A stretch of DNA of 37,007 nt from Metaruminococcus_A sp964607135 (lineage in GTDB: Bacteria; Bacillota; Clostridia; Oscillospirales; Ruminococcaceae): positions 1-37,007 of the forward strand of contig CAZSIV010000023.1 in the NCBI GenBank assembly GCA_964607135.1, written 5' to 3'. Under the pieces are notes generated by a model, which saw only the letters and a list, made by a program, of their open reading frames with translations, was not told where the DNA came from and did not search any database. Positions 1-7,237 of the stretch are shown here, piece by piece. The position numbers and the translations under genes are program-made. The stretch's first letter is position 1. Each line of letters begins with the position of its first letter.

Positions 1-15
1 TCAGGCTTCAATCCT

Positions 16-29
16 GCGAGGCGCCTCGC
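16..29. repeat. 14-bp perfect palindrome
   Basis: A perfect palindrome, GCGAGGC followed by GCCTCGC, lies at the left edge. It could be the hairpin of a terminator belonging to a gene left of the window, but no T-run follows on either side. No function is assigned. The remaining non-coding sequence to 153 shows only the short repeated string CGCGTCTGC (66-74 and 107-115). Confidence 0.4.
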
Positions 30-153
30 GGGTTACCAACGTTGTTATTTGCACCGTCTGCGGATCGCGTCTGCCGGCGGAGGCGCTCCGCACCGTCCTG
101 CAAAACCGCGTCTGCTCTTGTCAATCGAGGGTACATTCATCGGAGGAATAGTT

Positions 154-573
154 ATGAAACGAATCATAATTGGCATATCTATTGTTGTAGTTTTAGCAGG
201 GGCGATTACTGCACACTTGATTTTTAGGCCGTCTAAAACCGCACAGATTGCGATTGTAGAAACGAACTGGTCAGGCGAAAAAGACTATGTGCCAACCGAA
301 CAAACCAAAACCTATGAGGTAAAATCCGGCGATGTTATCCGGTGCGGAGAAATAATGGATTTGGAAGTTACCGTATCAAAAATATCAAATGATTCTGTGA
401 CAATCGAAACAAATACGCCGATGAGCAGCATAGAAGAGCCTTATGTCAATTTGGAAGCCGATGAAACACGCTTTACAATACCAAAAGACAAATCGCTGCG
501 CCTTGTTACGCCGACATTGGATGCAGGAGATATTTATATCTTTTCGATATTGGAGATAGACGAAGAAAAATAA
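154..573 (+). CDS. small membrane-anchored extracytoplasmic protein, unknown function
   Basis: 139 residues. The ATG at 154 is chosen because GGAGGA sits 6 bases before it; a longer reading from 49 has no ribosome site and would bury the signal segment. Residues 2-24 form a charged N-terminus (MKR) followed by a hydrophobic segment, so the rest is probably outside the membrane. The soluble part is rich in Glu, Thr and Val and looks all-beta, with a single Cys near residue 69. There is no lipobox. I do not recognise the family. Base composition is AT-richer than the 6-36 kb genes, which fits an accessory origin. It stands alone: decayed DNA follows. Confidence 0.6.
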   Translation: MKRIIIGISIVVVLAGAITAHLIFRPSKTAQIAIVETNWSGEKDYVPTEQTKTYEVKSGDVIRCGEIMDLEVTVSKISNDSVTIETNTPMSSIEEPYVNLEADETRFTIPKDKSLRLVTPTLDAGDIYIFSILEIDEEK

Positions 574-587
574 TTCATATATGACCG

Positions 588-922
588 ATGTCTTGTGAAA
601 AAAATCGCTTGCCGTCGGTTTTGTTATTTAAATCAGACAGAAGTAAAGGATATGCTGTTTCTGAAAACAAAGTAAAAGAACAGATTGTTCGCGTGATCCG
701 ACTGTTGGAAAGCGGGGAAACGAATCGGGATATCATACAGGGAAAGCTCGACGAAATGTCCTTTGCCATCAATGGGCTGGAGGAAGAATTCGAAGAAAAC
801 GACAGTGAAATCGAGACCGTAGAGAGACAGCATCGGGGCTGCGGTTGGATATGCCTTAGATTGGTTTGGGATTGACATCGATAATGAAACCGCCGTCCGG
901 GAAAGGAATTGGTAGTTCCACC
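588..922 (+). pseudogene. decayed gene fragment(s), origin unclear
   Basis: An open frame from 588 to 875 encodes a Glu-rich, probably helical peptide without a ribosome site. From about 828 a different frame (+1) reads on to a stop at 920-922 as a short glycine/alanine-containing segment resembling the GxxxG-type helices of small membrane proteins or bacteriocins. One frameshift would join the two. The helical part recalls the C-terminal coiled region of large serine recombinases, but no diagnostic motif is visible. 923-1105 holds no gene; it contains two copies of GGTAGTTCC about 20 bases apart and two CCTAGG sites, as in scrambled mobile DNA. Confidence 0.3.
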
Positions 923-1105
923 TAGGTACAGACGGTAGTTCCTTCTAATTGAGGAGGCGGCAAAGCGGTCGTCGTGCAGTCTTGTAAATTGTGCGGGATT
1001 TCCCAGATGCAGTCGGAGATTGTCGGTATACCTAGGAATTTTTACGAAAGGAACGATATTGCCCAATCGAAAGCCGCATGCTTTGGATGAGCCATTTGAT
1101 ATCGT

Positions 1106-2041
1106 ATGGTAATTTTTATGAAGCTGCTCGCTATCTGTTCCATTTTGGCGGCCGGAACACTGTGGGGAACCATTGGAATTTTTATCCGCACCCTGACCCG
1201 GATGGAGTTCAGTTCGATGGAACTGGTTGCCCTCCGCTCCTTTGGGACGCTCCTGGCGATGGCTCTCTATCTGGCTGTTTTCAAGCGTGATGCCTTCCGG
1301 ATCCGGTTAAAAGACTGGTGGTGCTTCGCAGGAACCGGGATCCTCAGCATCCTGTTCTTCAACTACTGCTATTTTACCGCCATCAACCTGACTTCGCTTT
1401 CCACCGCCTGCATCCTCCTTTACACCGCCCCGATCATCGTCATGCTCCTTTCCCTCCTGCTTTTCAAGGAAAAATTGACGGCGTTAAAATGCGTATCCGC
1501 ACTTCTCGCCTTTCTAGGCTGCGCTTTGGCGGCGGGGCTTCACCCTGCGGCAGACCTTTCCATCACGCCGGAAGGATTGCTCGCCGGGCTCGGCGCGGGG
1601 CTCGGCTACGCGCTTTACAGCATTTTCGGCCGATACGCCCTCAACCGGGGATACAGCAGCCTCACGATCACCCTTTACACCTTCGCCTTTTCCTCTTTCG
1701 GCTCCCTTTTCCTGGTCGACACGCCGGCGCTTGCCGGGAAGATATCCGGCAGGCCGGAAAGCATCCCCTGGATCCTCGCTCTGGCCCTGGTCACCTGTGC
1801 AGCCGCTTATCTTCTTTACACTTATGGTCTGACTAAAATTGAATCCAGCAGGGCTTCGATCCTCGCATCGATTGAGCCGGCTGTTGCCACTCTGGTCGGA
1901 TTTTTTGTTTTTCAGGAGCCGCTGACCCTGTGGTCGGCTGCCGGAATCTGCCTGGTGTTTTTGTCGCTGATTCTGCTCAACGCGGACAGTGTTTTCAAAA
2001 AGAGGTTTGCCAAACGGCCCGGAGCGGATCAGCCGCAGTAA
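1106..2041 (+). CDS. EamA/DMT-family membrane transporter
   Basis: 311 residues, the usual length for the drug/metabolite transporter superfamily. Ten hydrophobic helices are readable, in two EamA repeats of five: the first starts with the AAGTLWGTIGIFIR segment (residues 14-27) and ends near residue 140; the second begins around residue 155 and includes the conserved ESSRASILASIEPAVA stretch before its fourth helix (about 250-265). Family members export or import small metabolites or amino acids; substrate cannot be read from sequence. An in-frame stop at 1097-1099 limits the start to ATG 1106 or ATG 1118, neither with a strong ribosome site. Upstream DNA is decayed, so the native promoter may be lost. 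It converges on the next gene with 36 bases between them and no obvious terminator. Confidence 0.85.
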   Translation: MVIFMKLLAICSILAAGTLWGTIGIFIRTLTRMEFSSMELVALRSFGTLLAMALYLAVFKRDAFRIRLKDWWCFAGTGILSILFFNYCYFTAINLTSLSTACILLYTAPIIVMLLSLLLFKEKLTALKCVSALLAFLGCALAAGLHPAADLSITPEGLLAGLGAGLGYALYSIFGRYALNRGYSSLTITLYTFAFSSFGSLFLVDTPALAGKISGRPESIPWILALALVTCAAAYLLYTYGLTKIESSRASILASIEPAVATLVGFFVFQEPLTLWSAAGICLVFLSLILLNADSVFKKRFAKRPGADQPQ

Positions 2042-2077
2042 ATCCTCAAAGGCCGGCGGGGAAGGCGATGAATTCCG

Positions 2078-2425
2078 TCAAAAAATTTCTTCCCCTAAAT
2101 ATTTATCGTGCGGAGCGATTAAGCACTTTTCGATCGGTTTCCAATAGCTGTTGTAAAGGTTTTTCTGCGCTGTTCCATAGCTTTCTTTCGTGTCGAATTC
2201 CCAATAAAGCATGTATTTGACGCTTTTTACAATGCGCGTGATTTTAAGCGGGGGAAGCCCTTCTTTAATTTGTTCCATGTCTATGCGATATCCCCTTTTG
2301 ACCAGCCGGAGCAAAAGGAGCCCATCCTGCTTTTCCAGAAAGCTTTTTGCTTCGCGCATGAGCGCTTCAAATTCCTCCGCTTTTTGCGGCTTGACCTGAT
2401 AAATGCACAGTTCGGTAAACGGCAT
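2078..2425 (-). CDS. ABM-like dimeric alpha/beta barrel protein
   Basis: 115 residues. The ATG at 2425 is used because AAAGGAGGAAG lies just upstream; a longer frame starts inside that ribosome site. The opening (MPFTELCIYQVKPQKAEEF, then a helix with ALMREAKSFLEKQDGLLLLRLVKRG) is the beta-alpha-beta layout of the antibiotic-biosynthesis monooxygenase/ferredoxin-like fold, and the later LYWEFDTKESYGTAQKNL segment is the second such unit. These small dimeric proteins range from quinol monooxygenases to ligand-binding proteins; no haem- or substrate-specific residue can be named. It is monocistronic and convergent with the EamA gene. Confidence 0.6.
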   Translation of the reverse strand: MPFTELCIYQVKPQKAEEFEALMREAKSFLEKQDGLLLLRLVKRGYRIDMEQIKEGLPPLKITRIVKSVKYMLYWEFDTKESYGTAQKNLYNSYWKPIEKCLIAPHDKYLGEEIF

Positions 2426-2529
2426 ATTTCTTCCTCCTTTATCCCATTTTAACATATAAGTGTGATAAAAGCATGCCGCATTTCTCTATTTATTTCTTTT
2501 TTTAAACGGAATTTGTGAGGGTTAGCAGA

Positions 2530-2775
2530 ATGAGATTATGTGATTTCTTCAAAAGAAAAGATAGCGAGTACAGATATTTAAGGACAGGCCCGAAAAACGG
2601 TTGGGAAATGTCTCCAAATTTATATGCGAAATGTCCCCAATGCGGCTATTTTTTATCACTTGATCCAATGAAAAGTGATAGCTGCCCTTGCGGCAATTTA
2701 AGTAAAGACAACGAGGCTGGGAGATTTGGCGCAAAAACGGGCGATTCAACCATAGAAATATATACAAAGAAATAA
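2530..2775 (+). CDS. small zinc-ribbon protein
   Basis: 81 residues, starting at ATG 2530 with GAGG nine bases upstream (an in-frame GTG at 2515 is a weaker alternative). A CPQCG knuckle near residue 35 and a CPCG knuckle about 18 residues later make a four-cysteine zinc ribbon. The N-terminus is basic and aromatic; the C-terminus is polar. Nothing indicates a membrane segment or enzyme motif. The family is not recognised. The gene is AT-rich like its neighbours and is followed by a good terminator. Confidence 0.55.
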   Translation: MRLCDFFKRKDSEYRYLRTGPKNGWEMSPNLYAKCPQCGYFLSLDPMKSDSCPCGNLSKDNEAGRFGAKTGDSTIEIYTKK

Positions 2776-2809
2776 CATTGATAGATACGAATTTTTGAAT
2801 GGAGGTTAT

Positions 2810-2835
2810 ACGCCGAATTTTTTCGGCGTTTTATT
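2810..2835 (+). terminator. intrinsic terminator of the zinc-ribbon gene
   Basis: ACGCCGA / TCGGCGT hairpin with a short T-rich loop followed by TTTTATT, 35 bases after the stop of the gene ending at 2775. Confidence 0.75.
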
Positions 2836-3387
2836 GATTTTGAGGATGCTGGGACGAAATCATTTCGTTGCGGCCGCATCGATGTTAAAATTGCCTGAAG
2901 CTGTCGTTTATCCTTTTAGAGCAGTTACAAACTGTGAATAGACAGGCATACGGCATGGCGTCAATTACGCTCTGGCGGTCGATACCGGTTTGATTGAAAG
3001 GGCGTGCCGAAACGTTAGCTTGTGTCAATCGTTTTTATAGACGCCGCATTTTATGTTACATCATGGTTTGACGCCGTACACGTATGATATTACGGCATCC
3101 GCTGTTTCCAACAGAACTGCGTATGTCGCAAAAATTGTAAAAATCTTTTTTACAAAGGTTCTGCAGCGACATAAAAGTTACCCAAAGGTGACTGAGTGAT
3201 AAAAAAGTGCGTACTTGTAGAACGTAAAAAAATTGATACAATAGTAAATACAGAGGTCAATATAGTGGCACTTTCCAATAGCAGGGAATAGGAGATCGTT
3301 TCTGTTTTAGCTTGTGGTACGGCTGTCTGCAAAGGCCGTCCCTGCCCCCGAATCGGAACAGGAACGATTTCTGAAAAGGGATATGTT
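2836..3387. other. gene-free stretch with coding debris
   Basis: No intact gene is visible. One frame near 2945-3040 reads as about 30 residues of protein-like sequence (TGIRHGVNYALAVDTGLIER) and is then broken, suggesting a gene remnant of unknown family. From 3292 the frame of the following ferredoxin stays open but has no start codon or ribosome site, so the DNA just before 3388 may be the joined-on remains of a longer upstream domain. Confidence 0.4.
3215..3242 (+). promoter_or_regulatory. weak candidate promoter of the ferredoxin/macro/sirtuin unit
   Basis: TTGTAG, 16 bases, TACAAT, in an A-rich spacer, about 145 bases before the ferredoxin start. The -35 match is poor; it is listed because no better candidate is seen upstream of the unit. 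Confidence 0.25.
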
Positions 3388-3552
3388 ATGACCGACCGCT
3401 GTATCGGCTGTGGAAAATGCCAAAGAAGCTGTCCGCAGCACTGCATTATACAGGGAAAGCCTTATCAGATACAGCAGAAACATTGCCTGCATTGCGGAAA
3501 TTGCTACGAAAACTGTCCTGTCAAGGCAGTTCAGAAACGAGGAAACAAATGA
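3388..3552 (+). CDS. short 2[4Fe-4S] ferredoxin-type protein (possibly 5'-truncated)
   Basis: 54 residues that are almost only a bacterial-type dicluster ferredoxin: CIGCGKCQRSCP (residues 5-16) and CLHCGNCYENCP (33-44), each the CxxCxxCxxxCP pattern that holds one [4Fe-4S] cluster and lends a cysteine to the other. AAGGG lies 7 bases before the ATG. The stop codon overlaps the next ATG (ATGA at 3549-3552), so translation is coupled to the macrodomain gene. In related clostridia I recall this ferredoxin tail fused behind a pyridoxamine-phosphate-oxidase-like flavin domain; here the frame is open only back to 3292 and no flavin domain is readable, so either the N-terminal part was lost or the ferredoxin now stands alone. 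Confidence 0.65.
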   Translation: MTDRCIGCGKCQRSCPQHCIIQGKPYQIQQKHCLHCGNCYENCPVKAVQKRGNK

Positions 3553-4328
3553 ATCAGTCTGAAAGAAGAATGTATTTGATTAGAGAATTGCTCTCGGAGC
3601 GACCGAAATATGCGAATATGCAAATTCCGACGAACGCACAGGAGCAAAAAAAGCTCTTGCGTTCGCTTTTTAATATACGGATGCCGGAGCCTGTTTCGGA
3701 AGAATTTCTAAAGATTCAGGATGAATATTTGCAGGAGGAGATTTCACGGAAAGGCATTACACTGCTTAAAGATTTAACGCCCGAAAAGAACAATCTCTAT
3801 CTCTGGCAGGGTGATATTACAACGCTTGAGTGCGACGCGATTGTAAACGCCGCCAATTCACAGCTTCTCGGCTGTTTCTGCCCGTGTCACGGCTGTATTG
3901 ATAATGCCGTTCACACTTATGCAGGGGTGCAGCTCCGTTTGGCCTGTACGGAACTGATGAAGCAGCAAGGCCGCGAAGAAGAAACAGGAAAGGCGAAAAT
4001 CACCCCCGCTTTTAATCTGCCTTGCCGATATGTACTGCACACAGTCGGCCCCATTGTCGGTGGACTTTTGACAAAGAAAGACGAAGAACTGCTTGCATCC
4101 TGCTACCGTTCCTGTTTGGAGCTTGCGGCTCTGAGCAGAATTGACAGCATTGCTTTCTGCTGTATCTCTACGGGGGAATTTCACTTTCCAAACGACCGGG
4201 CGGCTGAAATCGCAATACAAACAGTAACAGAATTGATTCAGAAAAAGAAGAGCGAAATCAAGGTGATATTCAATGTTTTCAAAGATTTGGACTACGAAAT
4301 CTACAAAAAGCTGCTCCGAGCAAATTAG
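3549..4328 (+). CDS. zinc-dependent macrodomain protein-ADP-ribose hydrolase
   Basis: 259 residues. ATG 3549 overlaps the ferredoxin stop and has AGGAA upstream; an upstream in-frame ATG at 3417 lies inside the ferredoxin gene and is not used. After an N-terminal helical part (1-80) the macrodomain opens with GDITTLECDAIVNAANS (88-104), which contacts ADP-ribose. Then comes the zinc-macro signature: Cys/His residues of the CFCPCHGCIDNAVH segment (109-122) and AGVQLR. YVLHTVGPI and the CCISTGEFHFP phosphate loop follow. Zn-macrodomains of this class remove mono-ADP-ribose from proteins, classically undoing modification by the class M sirtuin encoded next door. The sirtuin start overlaps the 3' end by 56 bases. 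Removal of ADP-ribose is inferred from family and context. Confidence 0.88.
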   Translation: MNQSERRMYLIRELLSERPKYANMQIPTNAQEQKKLLRSLFNIRMPEPVSEEFLKIQDEYLQEEISRKGITLLKDLTPEKNNLYLWQGDITTLECDAIVNAANSQLLGCFCPCHGCIDNAVHTYAGVQLRLACTELMKQQGREEETGKAKITPAFNLPCRYVLHTVGPIVGGLLTKKDEELLASCYRSCLELAALSRIDSIAFCCISTGEFHFPNDRAAEIAIQTVTELIQKKKSEIKVIFNVFKDLDYEIYKKLLRAN

Positions 4329-5184
4329 CAGGTTAAAAGAAGCGCTTTCCTCTGCCGACGCTGTTGTAATCGGTGCAGGAGCAGGACTTTCCACTTCCGC
4401 AGGCTTTGTCTATACGGGAGAACGCTTCAATCAATATTTTTCGGATTTTGAAGAAAAATACGGCTTTCACGATATGTATTCCGGCGGATTCTATCCTTAT
4501 TCCACGCCGGAGGAATATTGGGCATATTGGAGCAGATATATCTATGTGAACCGTTATATGGACGCTCCGAAGCCTGTATATCAGGAACTTTTGGAGCTTG
4601 TAAAAGAAAAGGACTATTTCGTTATCACAACAAATGTAGACCACCAGTTTCAAAAAGCAGGCTTTGATAAAAAGCGACTGTTTTATACACAGGGCGATTA
4701 CGGTTTGTTTCAATGCTCCGCGCCTTGTGATATAGACACTTACGACAATGAAGAAACGGTTCGCCGCATGATGGACGAACAAAAGGATATGAAAATTCCC
4801 ACTGAGCTGATTCCCAAATGCCCGAAGTGCGGGAAACCGCTGACAATGAATCTGCGCTCCGACGATAAATTTGTGGAGGACGAAGGTTGGATAAAAGCAG
4901 CCCAGCGGTATGAAAATTTCCTGCGCACAAGGAAAAACACAAAAATTCTGTTTTTAGAGCTGGGCGTAGGCTATAATACCCCTGTCATTATCAAATATCC
5001 GTTTTGGCAGATGACGGCTAAAAATCCGAACGCCACCTATGCCTGCATCAACAGCGGCGAAGCTATCTGCCCAGACGAGATTGAAAGGCAGTCAATTTGC
5101 ATTGACGGAGATATTGGGGAAATCCTTTTGGAGCTGCGAAAGGAAAAATACTGCGGTGAAAAAATGACACGCTACAGTTCTTAG
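4273..5184 (+). CDS. class M sirtuin (SirTM), probable protein ADP-ribosyltransferase
   Basis: 303 residues. ATG 4273 has AAGGTGAT a few bases upstream, so the 56-base overlap with the macro gene looks real and implies coupling. The Rossmann NAD site is GAGAGLSTSAG (34-44). The sequence TTNVDHQF (119-126) stands where deacetylase sirtuins have TQNIDGLH, and TQGDYG (139-144) where they have a catalytic histidine in xHGx; the Asn121/Gln140 pair has the same spacing as the residues reported as essential in the Staphylococcus aureus SirTM. A zinc-site region holds CSAPC (148-152) and CPKCG. Class M sirtuins ADP-ribosylate a lipoylated GcvH-like carrier rather than deacetylate. Neither that carrier nor its lipoate ligase is encoded here, so the substrate is open. 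Confidence 0.88.
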   Translation: MFSKIWTTKSTKSCSEQISRLKEALSSADAVVIGAGAGLSTSAGFVYTGERFNQYFSDFEEKYGFHDMYSGGFYPYSTPEEYWAYWSRYIYVNRYMDAPKPVYQELLELVKEKDYFVITTNVDHQFQKAGFDKKRLFYTQGDYGLFQCSAPCDIDTYDNEETVRRMMDEQKDMKIPTELIPKCPKCGKPLTMNLRSDDKFVEDEGWIKAAQRYENFLRTRKNTKILFLELGVGYNTPVIIKYPFWQMTAKNPNATYACINSGEAICPDEIERQSICIDGDIGEILLELRKEKYCGEKMTRYSS

Positions 5185-5252
5185 TAAAGATACCCGTTTA
5201 AAATATGGATAAATAGAACGAGTTTAAATGCGAATTGCGTCCAGACTCAGTC

Positions 5253-5294
5253 TGGAGCGGGCTACGAAGCTCGAACTCGCAATCTCAACCCCGC
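5253..5294 (-). pseudogene. tRNA-Gly relic lacking D- and anticodon arms
   Basis: 42 bases reading GCGGGGT at the 5' side and a T-arm (GCGAG-TTCGAGC-TTCGT), AGCCCGC, T and CCA at the 3' side. The last 32 bases match the intact tRNA-Gly 112 bases upstream on the same strand with three or four differences. The 5' GCGGG can pair with CCCGC, so what remains is an acceptor plus T-arm. It may be a decayed tandem copy or the trace of an element that used the tRNA 3' end as attachment site. Confidence 0.55.
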
Positions 5295-5315
5295 GAAAGC
5301 TTTGCCTTCGCGGGG
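5289..5315 (-). terminator. GC-rich hairpin after the tRNA operon
   Basis: CCCCGCGAA / TTCGCGGGG stem with a 9-base loop, overlapping the 5' side of the tRNA relic. No T-run follows on the minus strand, so it may be a processing or backup structure rather than a terminator. Confidence 0.4.
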
Positions 5316-5377
5316 CCCCGAGCATCCAATTTGAAGGACGGTGGATACAGCGAGCTCTGGAAAAGGATTCAAAAAAG

Positions 5378-5406
5378 AAAAGCTCCTTTTTTAAAGGAGC
5401 TTTTTT
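5378..5406 (-). terminator. intrinsic terminator of the tRNA-Phe/tRNA-Gly unit
   Basis: AAAGCTCC / GGAGCTTT stem followed on the minus strand by TTCTTTTTT, directly after the tRNA-Gly CCA end. With T-runs on both sides it could work in both directions. Confidence 0.75.
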
Positions 5407-5481
5407 GGAGCGGGTTACGAGGCTCGAACTCGCTACCTCCACCTTGGCAAGGTGGCGCTCTACCAGATGAGCTAAACCCGC
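5406..5481 (-). tRNA. tRNA-Gly (anticodon GCC)
   Basis: 76 bases including an encoded CCA. Acceptor GCGGGTT/AACCCGC, D-arm with GGTAGAGC, anticodon stem CCACC/GGTGG with loop TTGCCAA (anticodon GCC), T-arm GCGAG-TTCGAGC-CTCGT, discriminator T. It lies 9 bases downstream of tRNA-Phe and is surely cotranscribed with it. Confidence 0.95.
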
Positions 5482-5490
5482 ATAAAATAT

Positions 5491-5566
<76 letters not shown>

Positions 5567-5625
5567 AAATCTTAAAAACATTATTTTGAAAGATAAAATT
5601 CAATCTGAAATTGACAACAAAATAT

Positions 5626-5654
5626 ATTTTACACGGTTTTTCTGAGTTTGTCAA
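5626..5654 (-). promoter_or_regulatory. strong promoter of the tRNA unit
   Basis: On the minus strand: TTGACA (5654-5649), 17-base spacer, TAAAAT (5631-5626), about 60 bases before the tRNA-Phe 5' end. Perfect -35 and one mismatch in the -10. Confidence 0.75.
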
Positions 5655-5853
5655 GATAAAAAATAGATCTTGCCTGATTTTATAAATGCTATATATACTT
5701 GTGAAATAACGGATAAACCGTTCCGGAAAATCTCATTCTTATCCAATTTAACATTGCATATGCTTATACAGAACGGAAATATTTTTCTTATTTTTTATTT
5801 TTTTATTGATAATCACGAAAACAAAGAAAAACTACTGTATTTTTTTGATGGTA

Positions 5854-5862
5854 TGCTATAAT
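5854..5862 (+). promoter_or_regulatory. extended -10 promoter of the flippase-like gene
   Basis: TGCTATAAT is a perfect -10 with the TGn extension, about 65 bases before the GTG start; no clear -35, as is common for extended -10 promoters. Confidence 0.5.
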
Positions 5863-5935
5863 AGTAAAGATAATCTACCCTCACTTGACAAGGGAAGAAC
5901 AATCAATATTCCTGAAGGAAAAGGGAGTTGCCCGC

Positions 5936-6964
5936 GTGAAGAAAAAAATAAACATTGTCATTGTGGCGGTGTCGATCGTAGCGTTGCTCGCCTATGTTGT
6001 GCTGGTCGATGGAATCGACAATATTTTAAACATCTGGAAAACCTCTAATAAATGGTGGCTTTTTTGTGGCGTCCTTGCGATGCTGGTTTACTGGCTGATC
6101 GAGTCGGGAATTCTGCATACCATTACAAAATCTTATCATAAAGCGCAGCGGTTCCGGCAGACTCTTCGCGTCTCCATGATCGGCCAGCTTTTCAACTGCA
6201 TCACTCCTTTTGCGAGCGGTGGGCAGCCGATACAAGCTTACGAAATGTCCAAAAGCGGCGTCCCGATCGGTGTTACAACCTGCTCCCTTTTAATTAAATT
6301 TATCGTTTACCAAACGGCTCTCACTCTGTCTTCGATCGCGGTTTTGATCATCAAGTTTAATGAATTCGTGCAGATCAGCGGGTTTGTTTATCTGGTTTTT
6401 GTCGGCTTTATCATCAACTTTGCCGTTCTTGCGTTCCTGTTCTGCATCGGGCTTTTTAAAGGCTTTACGGTGAAGATGGTCTGCGGGTTTATTCGGTTTT
6501 GCGGCAAACTCCATATTTTTAAAAATGTCGAACAAAAAATAGAACGTGCATTGGTTGGCGTGGATGAGTTTTATGACGGCTTTCAACAGATCAAGCAGAA
6601 TAAAAAGCTGTTTACTTTTAATGTTGCCGCTTCGATTGCCCAAATTGTTGTTTACAGCGCGATTCCCTATTTCATCTACCGGGCTTTTGGAAATGGAACA
6701 GAAACCTTTCTCACAGTCGTATCGGCTCAGATTTTCGTTGCGATGATTACCGCATTTGTCCCGCTGCCCGGAGCAATCGGCGGCGCGGAAGTGAGTTTTT
6801 TCATGTTCTTTCAAATGTTTTTTCCGACAAACCAGCTCAATATGGCAATTCTTCTTTGGCGGCTTTTCACCTTTTACTTTCCGATCATTGCAGGATTGTT
6901 GTTTTACCTTCGCAAACGTTCGCCGTCCTCTGCGTCCGCGGGGGAGTCCCCTTCCGGCGCTTGA
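5936..6964 (+). CDS. lysylphosphatidylglycerol synthase TM-region/flippase-like membrane protein
   Basis: 342 residues, GTG start with AAGGGAG 8 bases upstream (a TTG at 5885 is in frame but lacks a ribosome site). At least eight hydrophobic helices. The conserved region GQLFNCITPFASGGQPIQAYEM (about residues 81-102), the later PLPGAIGGAEVSFF segment and the final YFPIIAG helix are hallmarks of the UPF0104/YbhN/AglD-type domain, which forms the flippase half of MprF. There is no C-terminal aminoacyl-transferase domain, so this is a stand-alone version; roles proposed for such proteins are moving lipid-linked or glycolipid substrates across the membrane. It is monocistronic with its own promoter. 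Confidence 0.85.
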   Translation: MKKKINIVIVAVSIVALLAYVVLVDGIDNILNIWKTSNKWWLFCGVLAMLVYWLIESGILHTITKSYHKAQRFRQTLRVSMIGQLFNCITPFASGGQPIQAYEMSKSGVPIGVTTCSLLIKFIVYQTALTLSSIAVLIIKFNEFVQISGFVYLVFVGFIINFAVLAFLFCIGLFKGFTVKMVCGFIRFCGKLHIFKNVEQKIERALVGVDEFYDGFQQIKQNKKLFTFNVAASIAQIVVYSAIPYFIYRAFGNGTETFLTVVSAQIFVAMITAFVPLPGAIGGAEVSFFMFFQMFFPTNQLNMAILLWRLFTFYFPIIAGLLFYLRKRSPSSASAGESPSGA

Positions 6965-7056
6965 TTCACGGCTTTTTGAAGCTTGATATCCGATTGATTT
7001 TGAAAAACCGCGGCATTTTTTGATGCAACGCTGCGTTTAGAAAAAGAATCAACCGT

Positions 7057-7090
7057 TTAAGCTTCCGTTGAAAAACGGAAGCTTAAGATT
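7057..7090 (+). terminator. long hairpin after the flippase-like gene
   Basis: TTAAGCTTCCGTT / AACGGAAGCTTAA, a 13-bp stem with a 4-base loop followed by GATTTT, 92 bases after the stop. Acts as terminator or is a palindromic element. Confidence 0.55.
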
Positions 7091-7121
7091 TTAAAATGCT
7101 AAAATAGCTTTCATCAAATTA

Positions 7122-7150
7122 TTGTTTTTTCCATGAATTCGTGCTATGCT
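7122..7150 (+). promoter_or_regulatory. candidate promoter of the small membrane protein
   Basis: TTGTTT, 17-base spacer ending in TGC, TATGCT; about 90 bases before the ATG at 7238. An AGAAAGGAG string at 7169-7177 in the leader has no start codon after it. Confidence 0.4.
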
Positions 7151-7237
7151 TTGAGGTAGAAAAATAGAGAAAGGAGCGGTTTCGGATATAAAGGCCTACC
7201 TGCTTTTGCTGCCGTTGAGACCGCAGGGTGATAAAAA

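Noticed and set aside
3417..3548. Upstream 44-codon extension of the macrodomain frame
   Set aside because: It overlaps the ferredoxin gene in another frame; the ferredoxin has eight conserved cysteines and the macro ATG at 3549 has its own ribosome site.
5876..5899. Possible fifth copy (minus strand) of the string found at 108-133
   Set aside because: Similarity is limited to TTGTCAA and AGGGTA, and no minus-strand gene follows.
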